From Brachybacterium sp. YJGR34 (GTDB taxonomy: Bacteria > Actinomycetota > Actinomycetes > Actinomycetales > Dermabacteraceae), in contig NZ_PNFB01000020.1 in the NCBI RefSeq assembly GCF_003347015.1, forward strand, positions 1 to 64,000: DNA of 64,000 nt. The letters run 5' to 3'. This document shows, piece after piece, positions 6,850 through 16,989 of this stretch. Position 1 is the stretch's first letter; each line of letters starts with the position of its first letter. Under the pieces are notes generated by a model that was not told where the DNA came from, did not search any database, and saw nothing but the letters and a program-made list of their open reading frames with translations. The translations under genes were made by a program, and so were the position numbers.

Positions 6850-7350
6850 CTAGTCGAGGTGGGTGATCATGCGGGTGTTGCCGAGCGTGTTGGGCTTCAC
6901 CCGCGCGAGGTCCAGGAACTCGGCGATCCCCTCGTCCGCGGAGCGCAGCAGCTGGCTGTACACCTCGGGGTCCACCTCCTCGCTCATCACCTCGAAGCCG
7001 TGGCGGGAGAAGAACTCGACCTCGAAGGTGAGGCAGAAGACCCGCGACAGACCCAGCCGGCGGGCCCGCTCCAGCAGGGCCTCCAGCATCCGGTGCCCCA
7101 GTCCCGTGCCGCGCTGGCTCTCATGGACGGCGAGGGTGCGGACCTCGGCGAGGTCCTCCCACATGACGTGCAGGGCCCCGCAACCCACCACGGTGCCCTG
7201 CTCGTCGACGGCCACGAGGAACTCCTGGACCGCCTCGAAGTACGCCACGAGGTCCTTGCCGAGCAGGATGCCGGTATGCGTCATCGGCGACACCAGCGCG
7301 TCGATGGCGCGCACGTCGGCCGGAAGGGCGGGTCGGAGGGTGATGCTCAC
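6850..7350 (-). CDS. Amino-acid N-acetyltransferase (short ArgA-like GNAT)
   Basis: A 166-aa GNAT protein resembling the stand-alone N-acetylglutamate synthases of actinobacteria (Rv2747 type), which make N-acetylglutamate for arginine synthesis. It shows the acetyl-CoA loop SQRGTGLGHRMLEALLERA and the C-terminal FCLTFEVEFFSRHGFE segment with the conserved phenylalanines. The GTG start overlaps the stop of the DedA gene upstream, so the two are translationally coupled. No arg genes are nearby. Confidence 0.85.
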   Translation of the reverse strand: MSITLRPALPADVRAIDALVSPMTHTGILLGKDLVAYFEAVQEFLVAVDEQGTVVGCGALHVMWEDLAEVRTLAVHESQRGTGLGHRMLEALLERARRLGLSRVFCLTFEVEFFSRHGFEVMSEEVDPEVYSQLLRSADEGIAEFLDLARVKPNTLGNTRMITHLD

Positions 7351-8096
7351 GGGGTGGCCTCCTCGTCGGCCTCGCGGTCGAGCGTGCTCTCGCCGGGCTC
7401 CTCGTCGTCCTCGGCGCCGGTCTCCGCACTTCCCGCGACCGCGGCCTCCTGCGCCTCGGCCCGGCGGTCCAGCACGCGGTGCACCATCGCGATCAGCCGT
7501 TCCACCACCAGTGCCATGACCACCGCCGCGATGAGGGCGACGGTGATGGCCAGCAGGTGGTTGTCCTCGAACCAGGCTCCCGCCACCGCGCCGATGGCGC
7601 AGGAGTACACGGCCCAGACGAAGGTGGACAGCAGCGAGCGCGGCCAGAAGTTCTTGTGCGGGTAGTGCACGGCGCCGGCGACCAGATTGACGGCGGTGCG
7701 GCCGAAGGGGATGTAGCGCGCGGTCATGAGGAAGATCAGGGCGCGCTTCTCCAGGCCGCGCTCCGCGGCGTCGACGGCGGCGCGCCCCTTGCCCTCGCGC
7801 AGGAACCGGAAGCGTTCCCAGCCGATCTTGCTGCCCAGCAGGTAGCCGAGGTTGTCACCGGTCCAGGCACCGATCCAGGCGGCCAGGCCGATCAGGACGA
7901 TGTACGGGCGGCCCGAGGAGGACCACAGGGAAGAGAGCGTGACGATGACGGATTCGCTGGGCACCGTCGGGAAGAATCCGTCGAGCATCGCGCACGCGTA
8001 CACGACGAAGTAGATCCACCAGGCGTCGGCGACATGGAGGACCCAGGTCTCGATCAGCCCTGACAGCCCGAGCAGCCAGTCGATGACGTCGCCCAT
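7347..8096 (-). CDS. DedA-family (SNARE-associated/VTT) membrane protein
   Basis: A 249-aa polytopic protein. It shows the DedA signatures PTVPSESVIV near residue 44, GAWTGDNLGYLLGSKIGWERF around 77-97, and TARYIPFGRTAVNLVAGAV with its conserved Arg residues. Members of the family help flip lipid carriers or phospholipids and maintain the proton gradient. The last 45 residues are acidic and Ala/Glu-rich, probably a disordered cytoplasmic tail. It overlaps the acetyltransferase by 4 nt. Confidence 0.92.
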   Translation of the reverse strand: MGDVIDWLLGLSGLIETWVLHVADAWWIYFVVYACAMLDGFFPTVPSESVIVTLSSLWSSSGRPYIVLIGLAAWIGAWTGDNLGYLLGSKIGWERFRFLREGKGRAAVDAAERGLEKRALIFLMTARYIPFGRTAVNLVAGAVHYPHKNFWPRSLLSTFVWAVYSCAIGAVAGAWFEDNHLLAITVALIAAVVMALVVERLIAMVHRVLDRRAEAQEAAVAGSAETGAEDDEEPGESTLDREADEEATP

Positions 8097-8191
8097 GCGT
8101 CCTTCCCGTCCGGGTCCCCGAGGTGCTGTCCCGGGAGGTCCGGGAGCGTCGGGGCATGAGTCCGGGCCCCGTTGTCACCGGGCCCCGGGAG

Positions 8192-8223
8192 GTCCGCGGC
8201 ACGGCGCGCGCCGTGCCGCGGAC
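8192..8223 (-). terminator. Perfect 32-bp palindrome after clpC
   Basis: Bases 8192-8207 and 8208-8223 are perfect inverted repeats with no unpaired centre. The element lies downstream of the clpC stop together with a second hairpin 4 bp away, so clpC is probably terminated here. No T run follows. Confidence 0.6.
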
Positions 8224-8227
8224 GGGA

Positions 8228-8257
8228 GGTGCCGGTCCCGCGGACGGGACCGGCACC
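8228..8257 (-). terminator. 13-bp hairpin, 4-nt loop, after clpC
   Basis: Arms 8228-8240 and 8245-8257 are perfectly complementary around a 4-nt loop, only 4 nt beyond the clpC stop codon on the minus strand. It is the first of two tandem stems there. Confidence 0.7.
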
Positions 8258-8261
8258 GTGC

Positions 8262-10844
<2,583 letters not shown>

Positions 10845-10909
10845 GGTCCTCCCCCGTCCGGTGGTGGTGTTGGAACGAGAGTACGCGGGTTCACCGAGGA
10901 TTCCCCGCC

Positions 10910-10928
10910 TGTTCGCCGCGGGCGTGAA
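10910..10928. promoter_or_regulatory. Possible ClgR operator upstream of clpC
   Basis: The sequence contains CGC at 10914-10916 and GCG at 10922-10924 with a 5-nt spacer, inside TTCGCCGCGGGCGTGAA. The ClgR activator of actinobacterial clp genes binds CGC-N5-GCG with flanking A/T. The match is partial. It lies 66 nt upstream of the clpC ATG in the divergent gap with the FadR-type regulator gene. Confidence 0.35.
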
Positions 10929-11027
10929 ACGCGCGGGGACTGCCATCCGCCGGGGCGCCGGCGCTGCGAGCGCGGACTCGCACCCGCTCCACGTACCATG
11001 TGCCCAGCACAGCTCCGAGGAGGATCC

Positions 11028-11762
11028 ATGGCAGTCACCGACAAGGCGATCTCCGCGATCAAGCAGATGATCGTCGACGGCTCGATCGGTCCCGGCGACC
11101 GCCTGCCCCCGGAGAAGGAGCTGTCCGAGCGGCTCGGGCTCTCCCGCAACTCGCTGCGCGAGGCGGTCAAGGCGCTCGAGCTGATCAGGGTCCTCGACGT
11201 GCGCCAGGGGGACGGCACGTACGTCACGTCCCTCTCCCCCGGAGTGCTGCTGGAGGCGCTGGGCTTCGTCATGGACCTCAGCCGCGACAGCTCGGTGCTG
11301 GAGCTGTTCGCGGTGCGGCGCCTGCTCGAGCCCGCCGCGGTCGAGGCCGCCTGCGAGCATCTCGACGCCGCCGCCCTGGCGGAGCTCGAGGCGCTCATGG
11401 CCCCGCTGGACGAGGACACCGACGTGGAGACCCTCGTCGCCGCGGACATCACCTTCCACCGGATCATCAACGCGGCCTGCGGGAACGCCTATCTCTCCTC
11501 GCTGCTGGACGGTATCGCCGATGCGACCGCGCGAGGACGGGTGTGGCGTGGTCTCACCGAGGCCGGCGCGGTGGCCAAGACCCTCGACGAGCACCGGGCG
11601 ATCCTCGATGCGCTCCGCTCGCGCCGGGGCGACCTCGCCCGGGCCTGGGCGACCGTCCACGTCTCGGGCGCGGAGATGTGGCTCTCGCACGCAGCGCTGA
11701 GCGCGGCGGACGGCATCCCCGACGCCGGGGCCCCGCTGCCCGGTCAGTCCGCATCCTCCTGA
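11028..11762 (+). CDS. FadR-subfamily GntR transcriptional regulator
   Basis: A 244-aa DNA-binding regulator with a winged helix at residues 1-70 (IGPGDRLPPEKELSERLGLSRNSLREAVKALE) and an all-helical FCD ligand domain. The FCD metal ligands are visible as ADITFHR, DEHRAI and TVHVSGAE. FCD regulators commonly sense sugar acids or other carboxylates. It is convergent with the fuconolactonase gene, so it is a good candidate to control the fucose genes with fuconate or a derivative as signal; this is inference. The ATG follows a strong GAGGAGG ribosome binding site. A 56-bp repeat array starts right after its stop. Confidence 0.88.
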   Translation: MAVTDKAISAIKQMIVDGSIGPGDRLPPEKELSERLGLSRNSLREAVKALELIRVLDVRQGDGTYVTSLSPGVLLEALGFVMDLSRDSSVLELFAVRRLLEPAAVEAACEHLDAAALAELEALMAPLDEDTDVETLVAADITFHRIINAACGNAYLSSLLDGIADATARGRVWRGLTEAGAVAKTLDEHRAILDALRSRRGDLARAWATVHVSGAEMWLSHAALSAADGIPDAGAPLPGQSASS

Positions 11763-11914
11763 CCGATCACCGACCGCTCGCACGCTCGCAGCACGTCGAT
11801 CAGCACGCACCTTCCCGACTGATCTCCTACCGCTCGCACGCTCGCAGCACGTCGATCAGTCCGCACCTTCCCGACTGATCTCCTACCGCTCGCACGCTCG
11901 CAGCACGTCGATCA
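11763..11914. repeat. 56-bp tandem repeat array A (about 2.5 copies)
   Basis: Copies begin at 11775, 11831 and 11887 with the core CGCTCGCACGCTCGCAGCAC followed by GTCGATCAG. The copy at 11831 contains a stem GATCAGTC/GACTGATC (11854-11861 and 11873-11880) with an 11-nt loop. The array fills the gap between two convergent genes and supplies the stop codon (TGA at 11912-11914) of the fuconolactonase. The same unit recurs near 52.6 and 55.2 kb. Confidence 0.85.
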
Positions 11915-12769
11915 GTCCGTCGGCAGGCCGTAGACCCGCTGGGCGGTCCCGCCCAGGACCAGGTCCCGCTCCCGCTCCGGCCAGGTCAGGATCTCCTCGA
12001 ACAGCGCCTGCGTCCCGGAGGCGTGGTCCGCGACCTGCGGGGCGATCGGCCAGTCGGAGCCGTACATCAGCCGCTCGGCGCCCAGCAGCTCGCGGGCCTG
12101 CGCGAGGACCGCGACGAGGTCTCCGCGATCTCCCGTGCCGCTGGTCGCGAGGCCGCTGAGCTTGGCCACCACCGACTCGTGCTCGGCCAGGCGCGCGAGC
12201 ATCTCACGCCAGGTGCGCAGCGTCCCGGGATGGGCGCCCAGGGGCGGCTTGCCGAGATGGTCCAGGACGATCGTGAGCTCCGGGTGCTCGGCGGCGAGCT
12301 CGGGCAGGTAGGCCATCTGCGCCGGGAAGGCATCGGGCACGTCGAGCGGGAGGCCCGCCGCGGCGAGCAGCTCGAGGGAGTCCGACACCTCCGGGCGGCG
12401 CAGGAAGAAGGGGTCGGGATCGTCGTGGGTCAGGTGGCGCACCCCGACCACGCGCTCCATCGCCTCCGCATCGGCCAGGAGCCGGCGCACCTCCGCGGGC
12501 TCGGCGAGCGGCATCCAGGCGACCACCCCCACGGCGCGCAGGCTCGGCTCGAGCAGCGGGAGCTCGCGGGAGAGGCGCTGGAGGTGGGCGGTGTCCTCCC
12601 GGGTGTCGTCGGCCTGGACGAGCACCAGCTGCCGGATCCCGAGCTCACGCAGCGCGGGCAGCACCTCCTGGGGCGCGAAGGTGCGGCGCAGTTCCGTCGG
12701 CGCCCCCGCCAGCCACGCGTACGGGCTGCGCTCGAGGTCCCACAGATGCAGGTGCGCATCACAGCGCAT
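11912..12769 (-). CDS. L-fuconolactonase-type amidohydrolase (COG3618)
   Basis: A 285-aa metal-dependent hydrolase of the amidohydrolase_2 family. Its landmarks are the N-terminal DAHLHLWD metal motif, GVRHL, the VLDHLGKPP strand with its His, and the YGSDWPI segment with the catalytic Asp. This subfamily opens sugar lactones, and in a cluster with fucose dehydrogenase and fuconate dehydratase the expected substrate is L-fucono-1,5-lactone. It is the last gene of the minus-strand fucose operon and overlaps the aldo/keto reductase by 11 nt. Its stop codon lies inside the 56-bp repeat array. Confidence 0.87.
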   Translation of the reverse strand: MRCDAHLHLWDLERSPYAWLAGAPTELRRTFAPQEVLPALRELGIRQLVLVQADDTREDTAHLQRLSRELPLLEPSLRAVGVVAWMPLAEPAEVRRLLADAEAMERVVGVRHLTHDDPDPFFLRRPEVSDSLELLAAAGLPLDVPDAFPAQMAYLPELAAEHPELTIVLDHLGKPPLGAHPGTLRTWREMLARLAEHESVVAKLSGLATSGTGDRGDLVAVLAQARELLGAERLMYGSDWPIAPQVADHASGTQALFEEILTWPERERDLVLGGTAQRVYGLPTD

Positions 12770-13697
12770 CGATCGCCTCCCACAGCTCCGACGGGATCCG
12801 GGCCTCCATCCGCGCGAGGTTCGAGGCGACGTGCTCGGGGGTGCGCATCCCCAGCGTCACGTTGACCACCGCGGGGTGGCGCAGCGGGAAGTGGGTGGCC
12901 GCCTGGGGCAGCGTCACGCCGTGCTCCTCGCACAGCGCCGCCAGCGCCATGGCGCGCTCCCACACCGCCTCGGGGACCTGGCCGTACTCGTAGGCGGACT
13001 CGCGCGAGGGCGTCTCGCGGGAGAGGATCCCGGAGTTGTAGACGCTCACGGCGACCGCACGGGTGCCGTGGCGCTCGCACAGCGGCAGCAGCTCCCTCGC
13101 GGCGGGCTGCTCCAGCAGCGTGTACCGCCCCGAGATCATCACCAGATCCAATGCACCGGTGGCGGTGAAGCGCGCCAGGGCGCGGTCGGACTTGGAGCCG
13201 ACGCCGACGGCGCGCACCACGCCCTCCTCGCGCAGCGCGATCAGCGCGGGCAGCGCCTCGGCGAAGGCCTGGTCCTCGGGCCCCTCCTCGGGGTCGTGGA
13301 GGTAGGCGATGTCCAGGCGGTCCAGCCCCATCCGCTCCAGGGACTCCTCGATGCTGCGCCGGATGCCGCCGGCGGAGACGTCCCAGACGCGCTGCGTGGA
13401 GTCCGGGACGGCGAAGCCGTTGTCGAGGTCGTCGCCGCTCCCGCCCGCGGGATCGTCGACGATCAGCCGCCCCACCTTGGAGGAGAGGACGAACTCGCTG
13501 CGCTCCCTGGTCCGCAGCATCGCGCCGAGGCGGCGCTCGGAGAGTCCCATGCCGTAGTGCGGTGCGGTGTCGTAGTACCGCAGGCCGCCGTCCCAGGCCG
13601 CGGCGAGGGCGGCCTGGGCGACGTCCTCGGGCGTGGGTCGGTACAGGTTCCCCATCTGGGCGGCGCCGACGCCGAAGGCGGGAAGCTCGATGCTCAT
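12759..13697 (-). CDS. Aldo/keto reductase, probable L-fucose (D-threo-aldose) 1-dehydrogenase
   Basis: A 312-aa TIM-barrel NAD(P)-dependent oxidoreductase. The catalytic tetrad is visible as Asp43 and Tyr48 (DTAPHYG), Lys74 (SSKVGR) and the His of AYLHDP. The N-terminus FGVGAAQMGNLYRP is typical of D-threo-aldose 1-dehydrogenases, which oxidise L-fucose to fuconolactone. The gene sits between the lactonase and the mutarotase and shares short overlaps with both, so the product of each step is handed to the next enzyme. Confidence 0.87.
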   Translation of the reverse strand: MSIELPAFGVGAAQMGNLYRPTPEDVAQAALAAAWDGGLRYYDTAPHYGMGLSERRLGAMLRTRERSEFVLSSKVGRLIVDDPAGGSGDDLDNGFAVPDSTQRVWDVSAGGIRRSIEESLERMGLDRLDIAYLHDPEEGPEDQAFAEALPALIALREEGVVRAVGVGSKSDRALARFTATGALDLVMISGRYTLLEQPAARELLPLCERHGTRAVAVSVYNSGILSRETPSRESAYEYGQVPEAVWERAMALAALCEEHGVTLPQAATHFPLRHPAVVNVTLGMRTPEHVASNLARMEARIPSELWEAIDAL

Positions 13698-14050
13698 CGT
13701 GCCCCCTCCTCCCCCTCGGCGGCCGGGGTGGCGGGCAGCTCCCAGACCTGTCCGATTCCCAGGTCATCGCCCGCATAGGAGTCGGCGACCTCGAGGAAGG
13801 CGTTGATGTGCTCCTGCCAGGCGACGTTGGCGGGGTCCTCGGCGAGACGGCGGCGCATGGCGCGGTAGTCCTCGACCTCGACGAGGTGGAACAGGTCCCG
13901 CCCGTCGCGCCAGATCCGCCAGCTCGCCACGCCCGCGCGGCGCAGAGCGGCGTCCAGGGGCGCCGGGATCACGGCGTGCTCGCGCTCGTAGTCCTCCTCA
14001 CGGCCCTCCGCGATGCGGGTGTGCAGGGCGATGGTCTCCATGGCGCTCAC
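13694..14050 (-). CDS. L-rhamnose/L-fucose mutarotase (RhaM family)
   Basis: A 118-aa ferredoxin-like dimeric protein of the RhaM (DUF718) family. The N-terminal HTRIAEGREEDYEREHAVIP segment carries a conserved His, and the WRIWRDGRDLFHLVEVEDY block is the family core. It interconverts anomers of 6-deoxy sugars. In this operon it would supply the anomer used by the fucose dehydrogenase. It starts at GTG 14050 overlapping the fucosidase stop, or at ATG 14041. Confidence 0.85.
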   Translation of the reverse strand: MSAMETIALHTRIAEGREEDYEREHAVIPAPLDAALRRAGVASWRIWRDGRDLFHLVEVEDYRAMRRRLAEDPANVAWQEHINAFLEVADSYAGDDLGIGQVWELPATPAAEGEEGAR

Positions 14051-15342
14051 TCCTCCGTCCCGTCGGCCGCGGTCTCCTCCGCGTCCTGCAGGCGGATCTC
14101 GAGGACCGGCAGCAGGACGTCCGGCCGGCGGATCGGCAGCGTGAACGTCACGACGTCCGCTCCGATCCCGCCGACCGTCATGTTCTGGGCCTTCTGCTCC
14201 GGGTCGATGGTCCGGAAGCGCACCTCGGAGCCGTCGTGGAGCAGCCGGGCGAAGCGCACCCGGCCGGCGAGACCGCGGAGGTGGAGGTGCTGCATCGGCC
14301 AGGTCGCCAGGTGCACGTAGAGGCGCTCCCCGGAGCGCGTGAGGATCGTCCCCTGGGGCGCCTCGAGGCCGTCGGCCGGGCCGGCGCCGTGCACGGACGC
14401 CTCGTGCAGCTCCATCCAGCGCGCGATCTCCGCGAGGGCGTCCACGTCCTCGCGGCGCAGCCCGCCGCGGCCGTCCGGCCCGATGTTCAGCAGCATGTTC
14501 CCGTTGGTGGCGACCGAGTCCACGAGCATGCGCAGCAGGAGATCCGCGCTCTTGAAGTCCTGGTTGTCGCGGTCGTACCCCCAGGAGCCGTTGGTGGTCT
14601 GGCAGGCCTCCCAGCGCACCCGGTCCCCGGAGGCGTCCGTCATCGGCGCGGCGGGCTGGTACTGCTCCGGGGTGACCAGGTCGCCGGGGATGCCGAGGCG
14701 GTCGTTGACGACGATGTCCGGCTGCAGCTCGCGGACCATCGTCAGCAGCGCCTCGCTGTCCCAGTCCTCCGGGCCCTTGCCGTCCGTGCCCGGGTAGGTG
14801 AAGTCGAAGAACAGGTAGTCGATGGTGCCGTAGTTCGTCAGCAGCTCACGGACCTGGCCGTGGAGGTAGGCGCGGTAGCGCGCCATGTCCCGGGAGGCGT
14901 TCCGCTGCTCGCGATCGGCCGCGTCGCGCAGGGGATGGTTGCTGTCGATCGTGAAGTCGGGATGGTGCCAGTCGATGAGCGAGTGGTAGATCCCGACCCT
15001 CAGCCCCTCGGCCCGCAGCGCCTCGGTCCATTCGGCCATGAGGTCGCGACCGCAGGAGGTCACGGAGGTGTAGTCCGTCAGGGCGCTGTCGAAGAGGCAG
15101 AACCCCTCGTGGTGCTTGGTGGTGAGCACGGCGTAGCGCATCCCGGCCTCGCGGGCGCGGCGCGCGATCTCGCGCGCGTCGAAGCGATCGGGATCGAAGA
15201 CCTCGGCGTAGCGCTCGTAGTCCTCGGGCGTGCGGCGCTCCCAGGTCATCGACCATTCGTGGCGGGCGGGGATCGCGTAGAGGCCGAAGTGCACGAACAG
15301 GCCGAAGCGGCCCTCGTCGAACCAGTGCTGGGGGGAGGTCAT
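14047..15342 (-). CDS. GH29 alpha-L-fucosidase (cytoplasmic)
   Basis: A 431-aa glycoside hydrolase of family 29. The N-terminus [20 protein letters not shown], the [14 protein letters not shown] loop and the nucleophile region [10 protein letters not shown] (Asp180) are diagnostic. The lean FFDFT motif fits the broad-specificity GH29-A group better than the B group. No signal peptide is present, so it should release fucose from imported oligosaccharides or glycosides. The ATG at 15342 overlaps the dehydratase stop by 4 nt; the longer upstream frame is a shadow of the dehydratase gene. Confidence 0.92.
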   Translation of the reverse strand: MTSPQHWFDEGRFGLFVHFGLYAIPARHEWSMTWERRTPEDYERYAEVFDPDRFDAREIARRAREAGMRYAVLTTKHHEGFCLFDSALTDYTSVTSCGRDLMAEWTEALRAEGLRVGIYHSLIDWHHPDFTIDSNHPLRDAADREQRNASRDMARYRAYLHGQVRELLTNYGTIDYLFFDFTYPGTDGKGPEDWDSEALLTMVRELQPDIVVNDRLGIPGDLVTPEQYQPAAPMTDASGDRVRWEACQTTNGSWGYDRDNQDFKSADLLLRMLVDSVATNGNMLLNIGPDGRGGLRREDVDALAEIARWMELHEASVHGAGPADGLEAPQGTILTRSGERLYVHLATWPMQHLHLRGLAGRVRFARLLHDGSEVRFRTIDPEQKAQNMTVGGIGADVVTFTLPIRRPDVLLPVLEIRLQDAEETAADGTEE

Positions 15343-16640
15343 GCGGCCGGCTCCTTCCAGACCGGCCCATCGGGGAACCGGTACTGCGCGATGGTGTCGG
15401 GATGCATCCGGGCCCCGATGCCCGGCCCGCGCGGAGCCACGTACGCACCGCCGGAGATGCGGACGGGCTCGACGAAGTGCTCGTGGAGGTGGTCGACGTA
15501 CTCGATGCGCCGGCCCTCCATCGTGCCGCTGATCGCCACGAAGTCCGCCATCGCCAGGTGCTGGACCATCTCGCACAGGCCCACACCCCCGGCATGGGGG
15601 CACACCGGCGTGCCGAACTTGGCGGCCAGCAGCAGGATCGCCAGGTTCTCATGGATGCCGCCCACGCGGGTGGCATCGATCTGGACCACGTCCACGGCAT
15701 CGGCCTGCAGCAGCTGCTTGAACATGATGCGGTTGTGGACGTGCTCCCCGGTGGCGACGCGCACGGGGGCGATGCGGCGGCGGATCGCGGCGTGGCCCAG
15801 CACGTCGTCAGGGCTGGTGGGCTCCTCGATCCAGTAGGGGTCGGCCGGCCGCAGGGCGTCGATCGCGGCGACGGCCTCGTCGACCCCCCAGCGCTGATTG
15901 GCGTCGGTCGCGATCGGGAAGTCCTCGCCGAGCACCCGCCGGGCGATGGCGAAGCGCCGCAGGTCGTCCTCGATGTCCTCGCCGACCTTGAGCTTGACCA
16001 TGTCGAAGCCCTGGTCGCGAGCCTCGCCCAGCAGACGCTCGAGCTTCTCGTCGCTGTAGCCCAGCCATCCGGGCGTGGTGGTGTAGGCGGGATACCCCGT
16101 GGCCTCGAGCCGCGCGATGCGCTCGGCGCGGCCGGGGACGGCGGCCTCGAGGATCTCCCGGGCCTCCTCGCGCGTCAGCGCGTCCTCGAGGTAGCGGAAG
16201 TCGACGAGATCGAGGAGCTCCTCGGGGTCGAGCTCGGCCAGCACCCGCCACAGCGGCTTGCCCTCGCGCTGGCATCGCAGGTCCCACAGGGCGTTGACGA
16301 CCGCGCCGATGGCCATCTGCATGACGCCCTTCTCCGGGCCCAGCCAGCGCAGCTGCGAGTCCTCGGTCATCGCGGCGCCCGCCGCCCCGAGGTCGTCGAG
16401 CACCTCGTCCACGTCCCGGCACAGCAGATGCGGGGCGAGGACCCGGATGGCCTCGGCCTGGACGTCGTTGCCGCGGCCGATGGTGAACACGAGGCTCGCG
16501 CCGCTGCGGCCGTCCGAGGTCCTCAGCTCGAGGTAGGCGGCCGAGTAGTCGGGGTCCTTGTTCATCGCGTCGGAGCCGTCGAGGGACTGGGACGTGGGGA
16601 AGCGGACGTCACTCACATCGAGTGCGGTGAACGTGGCCAT
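15339..16640 (-). CDS. L-fuconate dehydratase (enolase superfamily)
   Basis: A 433-aa member of the mandelate-racemase branch of the enolase superfamily. It shows the KLKVG base motif (Lys216/Lys218), metal ligands in DANQRW (Asp246), [10 protein letters not shown] and ATGEHVHNR (Glu299), and the His349 base in CPHAGGVGL. These match L-fuconate dehydratase, which yields 2-keto-3-deoxy-L-fuconate. It is the first gene of the five-gene operon and has a good AGGAAGG site before ATG 16640. The enzymes for the next step are not in this window. Confidence 0.93.
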   Translation of the reverse strand: MATFTALDVSDVRFPTSQSLDGSDAMNKDPDYSAAYLELRTSDGRSGASLVFTIGRGNDVQAEAIRVLAPHLLCRDVDEVLDDLGAAGAAMTEDSQLRWLGPEKGVMQMAIGAVVNALWDLRCQREGKPLWRVLAELDPEELLDLVDFRYLEDALTREEAREILEAAVPGRAERIARLEATGYPAYTTTPGWLGYSDEKLERLLGEARDQGFDMVKLKVGEDIEDDLRRFAIARRVLGEDFPIATDANQRWGVDEAVAAIDALRPADPYWIEEPTSPDDVLGHAAIRRRIAPVRVATGEHVHNRIMFKQLLQADAVDVVQIDATRVGGIHENLAILLLAAKFGTPVCPHAGGVGLCEMVQHLAMADFVAISGTMEGRRIEYVDHLHEHFVEPVRISGGAYVAPRGPGIGARMHPDTIAQYRFPDGPVWKEPAA

Positions 16641-16693
16641 GGGCACCTTCCTGGCGGGGCGGGGGCGCTCGGCGGCGGTCGTGACAGCCGGCG

Positions 16694-16728
16694 GAGACAA
16701 CCGGGAGACATCGGTGGAGACATCGGTG
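16694..16728. promoter_or_regulatory. Tandem GAGACATCGGTG repeats, candidate operator
   Basis: GAGACATCGGTG occurs twice head to tail (16705-16716 and 16717-16728), preceded by a degenerate copy GAGACAACCGG. The core AGACATCGGT reappears in the same orientation just upstream of the second fucosidase gene (25537-25546). This makes it a candidate binding site for a regulator shared by both fucose transcription units. Confidence 0.45.
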
Positions 16729-16903
16729 GACTGAGGCCCACAGACCTCGGATGTCTGAGGACACTACTGCACAGGATCGGAGGGGACAACACCGGTCCGG
16801 CACTCCTCAGCGCCGCCCATCTCTGTCGTTCCAGCAGGTCACCCACCCCTTCGGGGCACGCCAGGACGAGCCCTGTCGACACCCGGGCCCTGGCGTGGCA
16901 TGG

Positions 16904-16949
16904 TTGCCCCAATCATCGGGCCTATGCGATAGTCCGTGAATCGAATCAC
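16904..16949 (+). promoter_or_regulatory. Possible promoter and operator of the transport operon
   Basis: TTGCCC (16904-16909) and GATAGT (16928-16933) are spaced 18 nt apart, and the partly symmetrical GTGAATCGAATCAC follows at 16936-16949, where an operator would overlap the transcription start. The strongest part is the GTGA...TCAC symmetry. The whole is tentative. Confidence 0.3.
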
Positions 16950-16989
16950 GTGCCACCGTCGGCCGTGGACAACGACAAGGGAGTCCCGC

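Larger units (their letters stand above)
16641..16989. other. 349-bp divergent control region of the fucose locus
   Basis: No gene is seen here. The region separates the minus-strand catabolic operon from the plus-strand transport operon. It holds 12-bp tandem repeats at 16694-16728, an imperfect palindrome at 16745-16760 and a 9-bp inverted repeat (16857-16865 with 16889-16897). A possible promoter/operator for the transporter lies at 16904-16949. Confidence 0.7.

Noticed and set aside
11763..11914. 56-bp arrays as CRISPR
   Set aside because: Repeat and spacer are not distinguishable, the period is fully repeated rather than spacer-like, copies are few and no cas genes are present.
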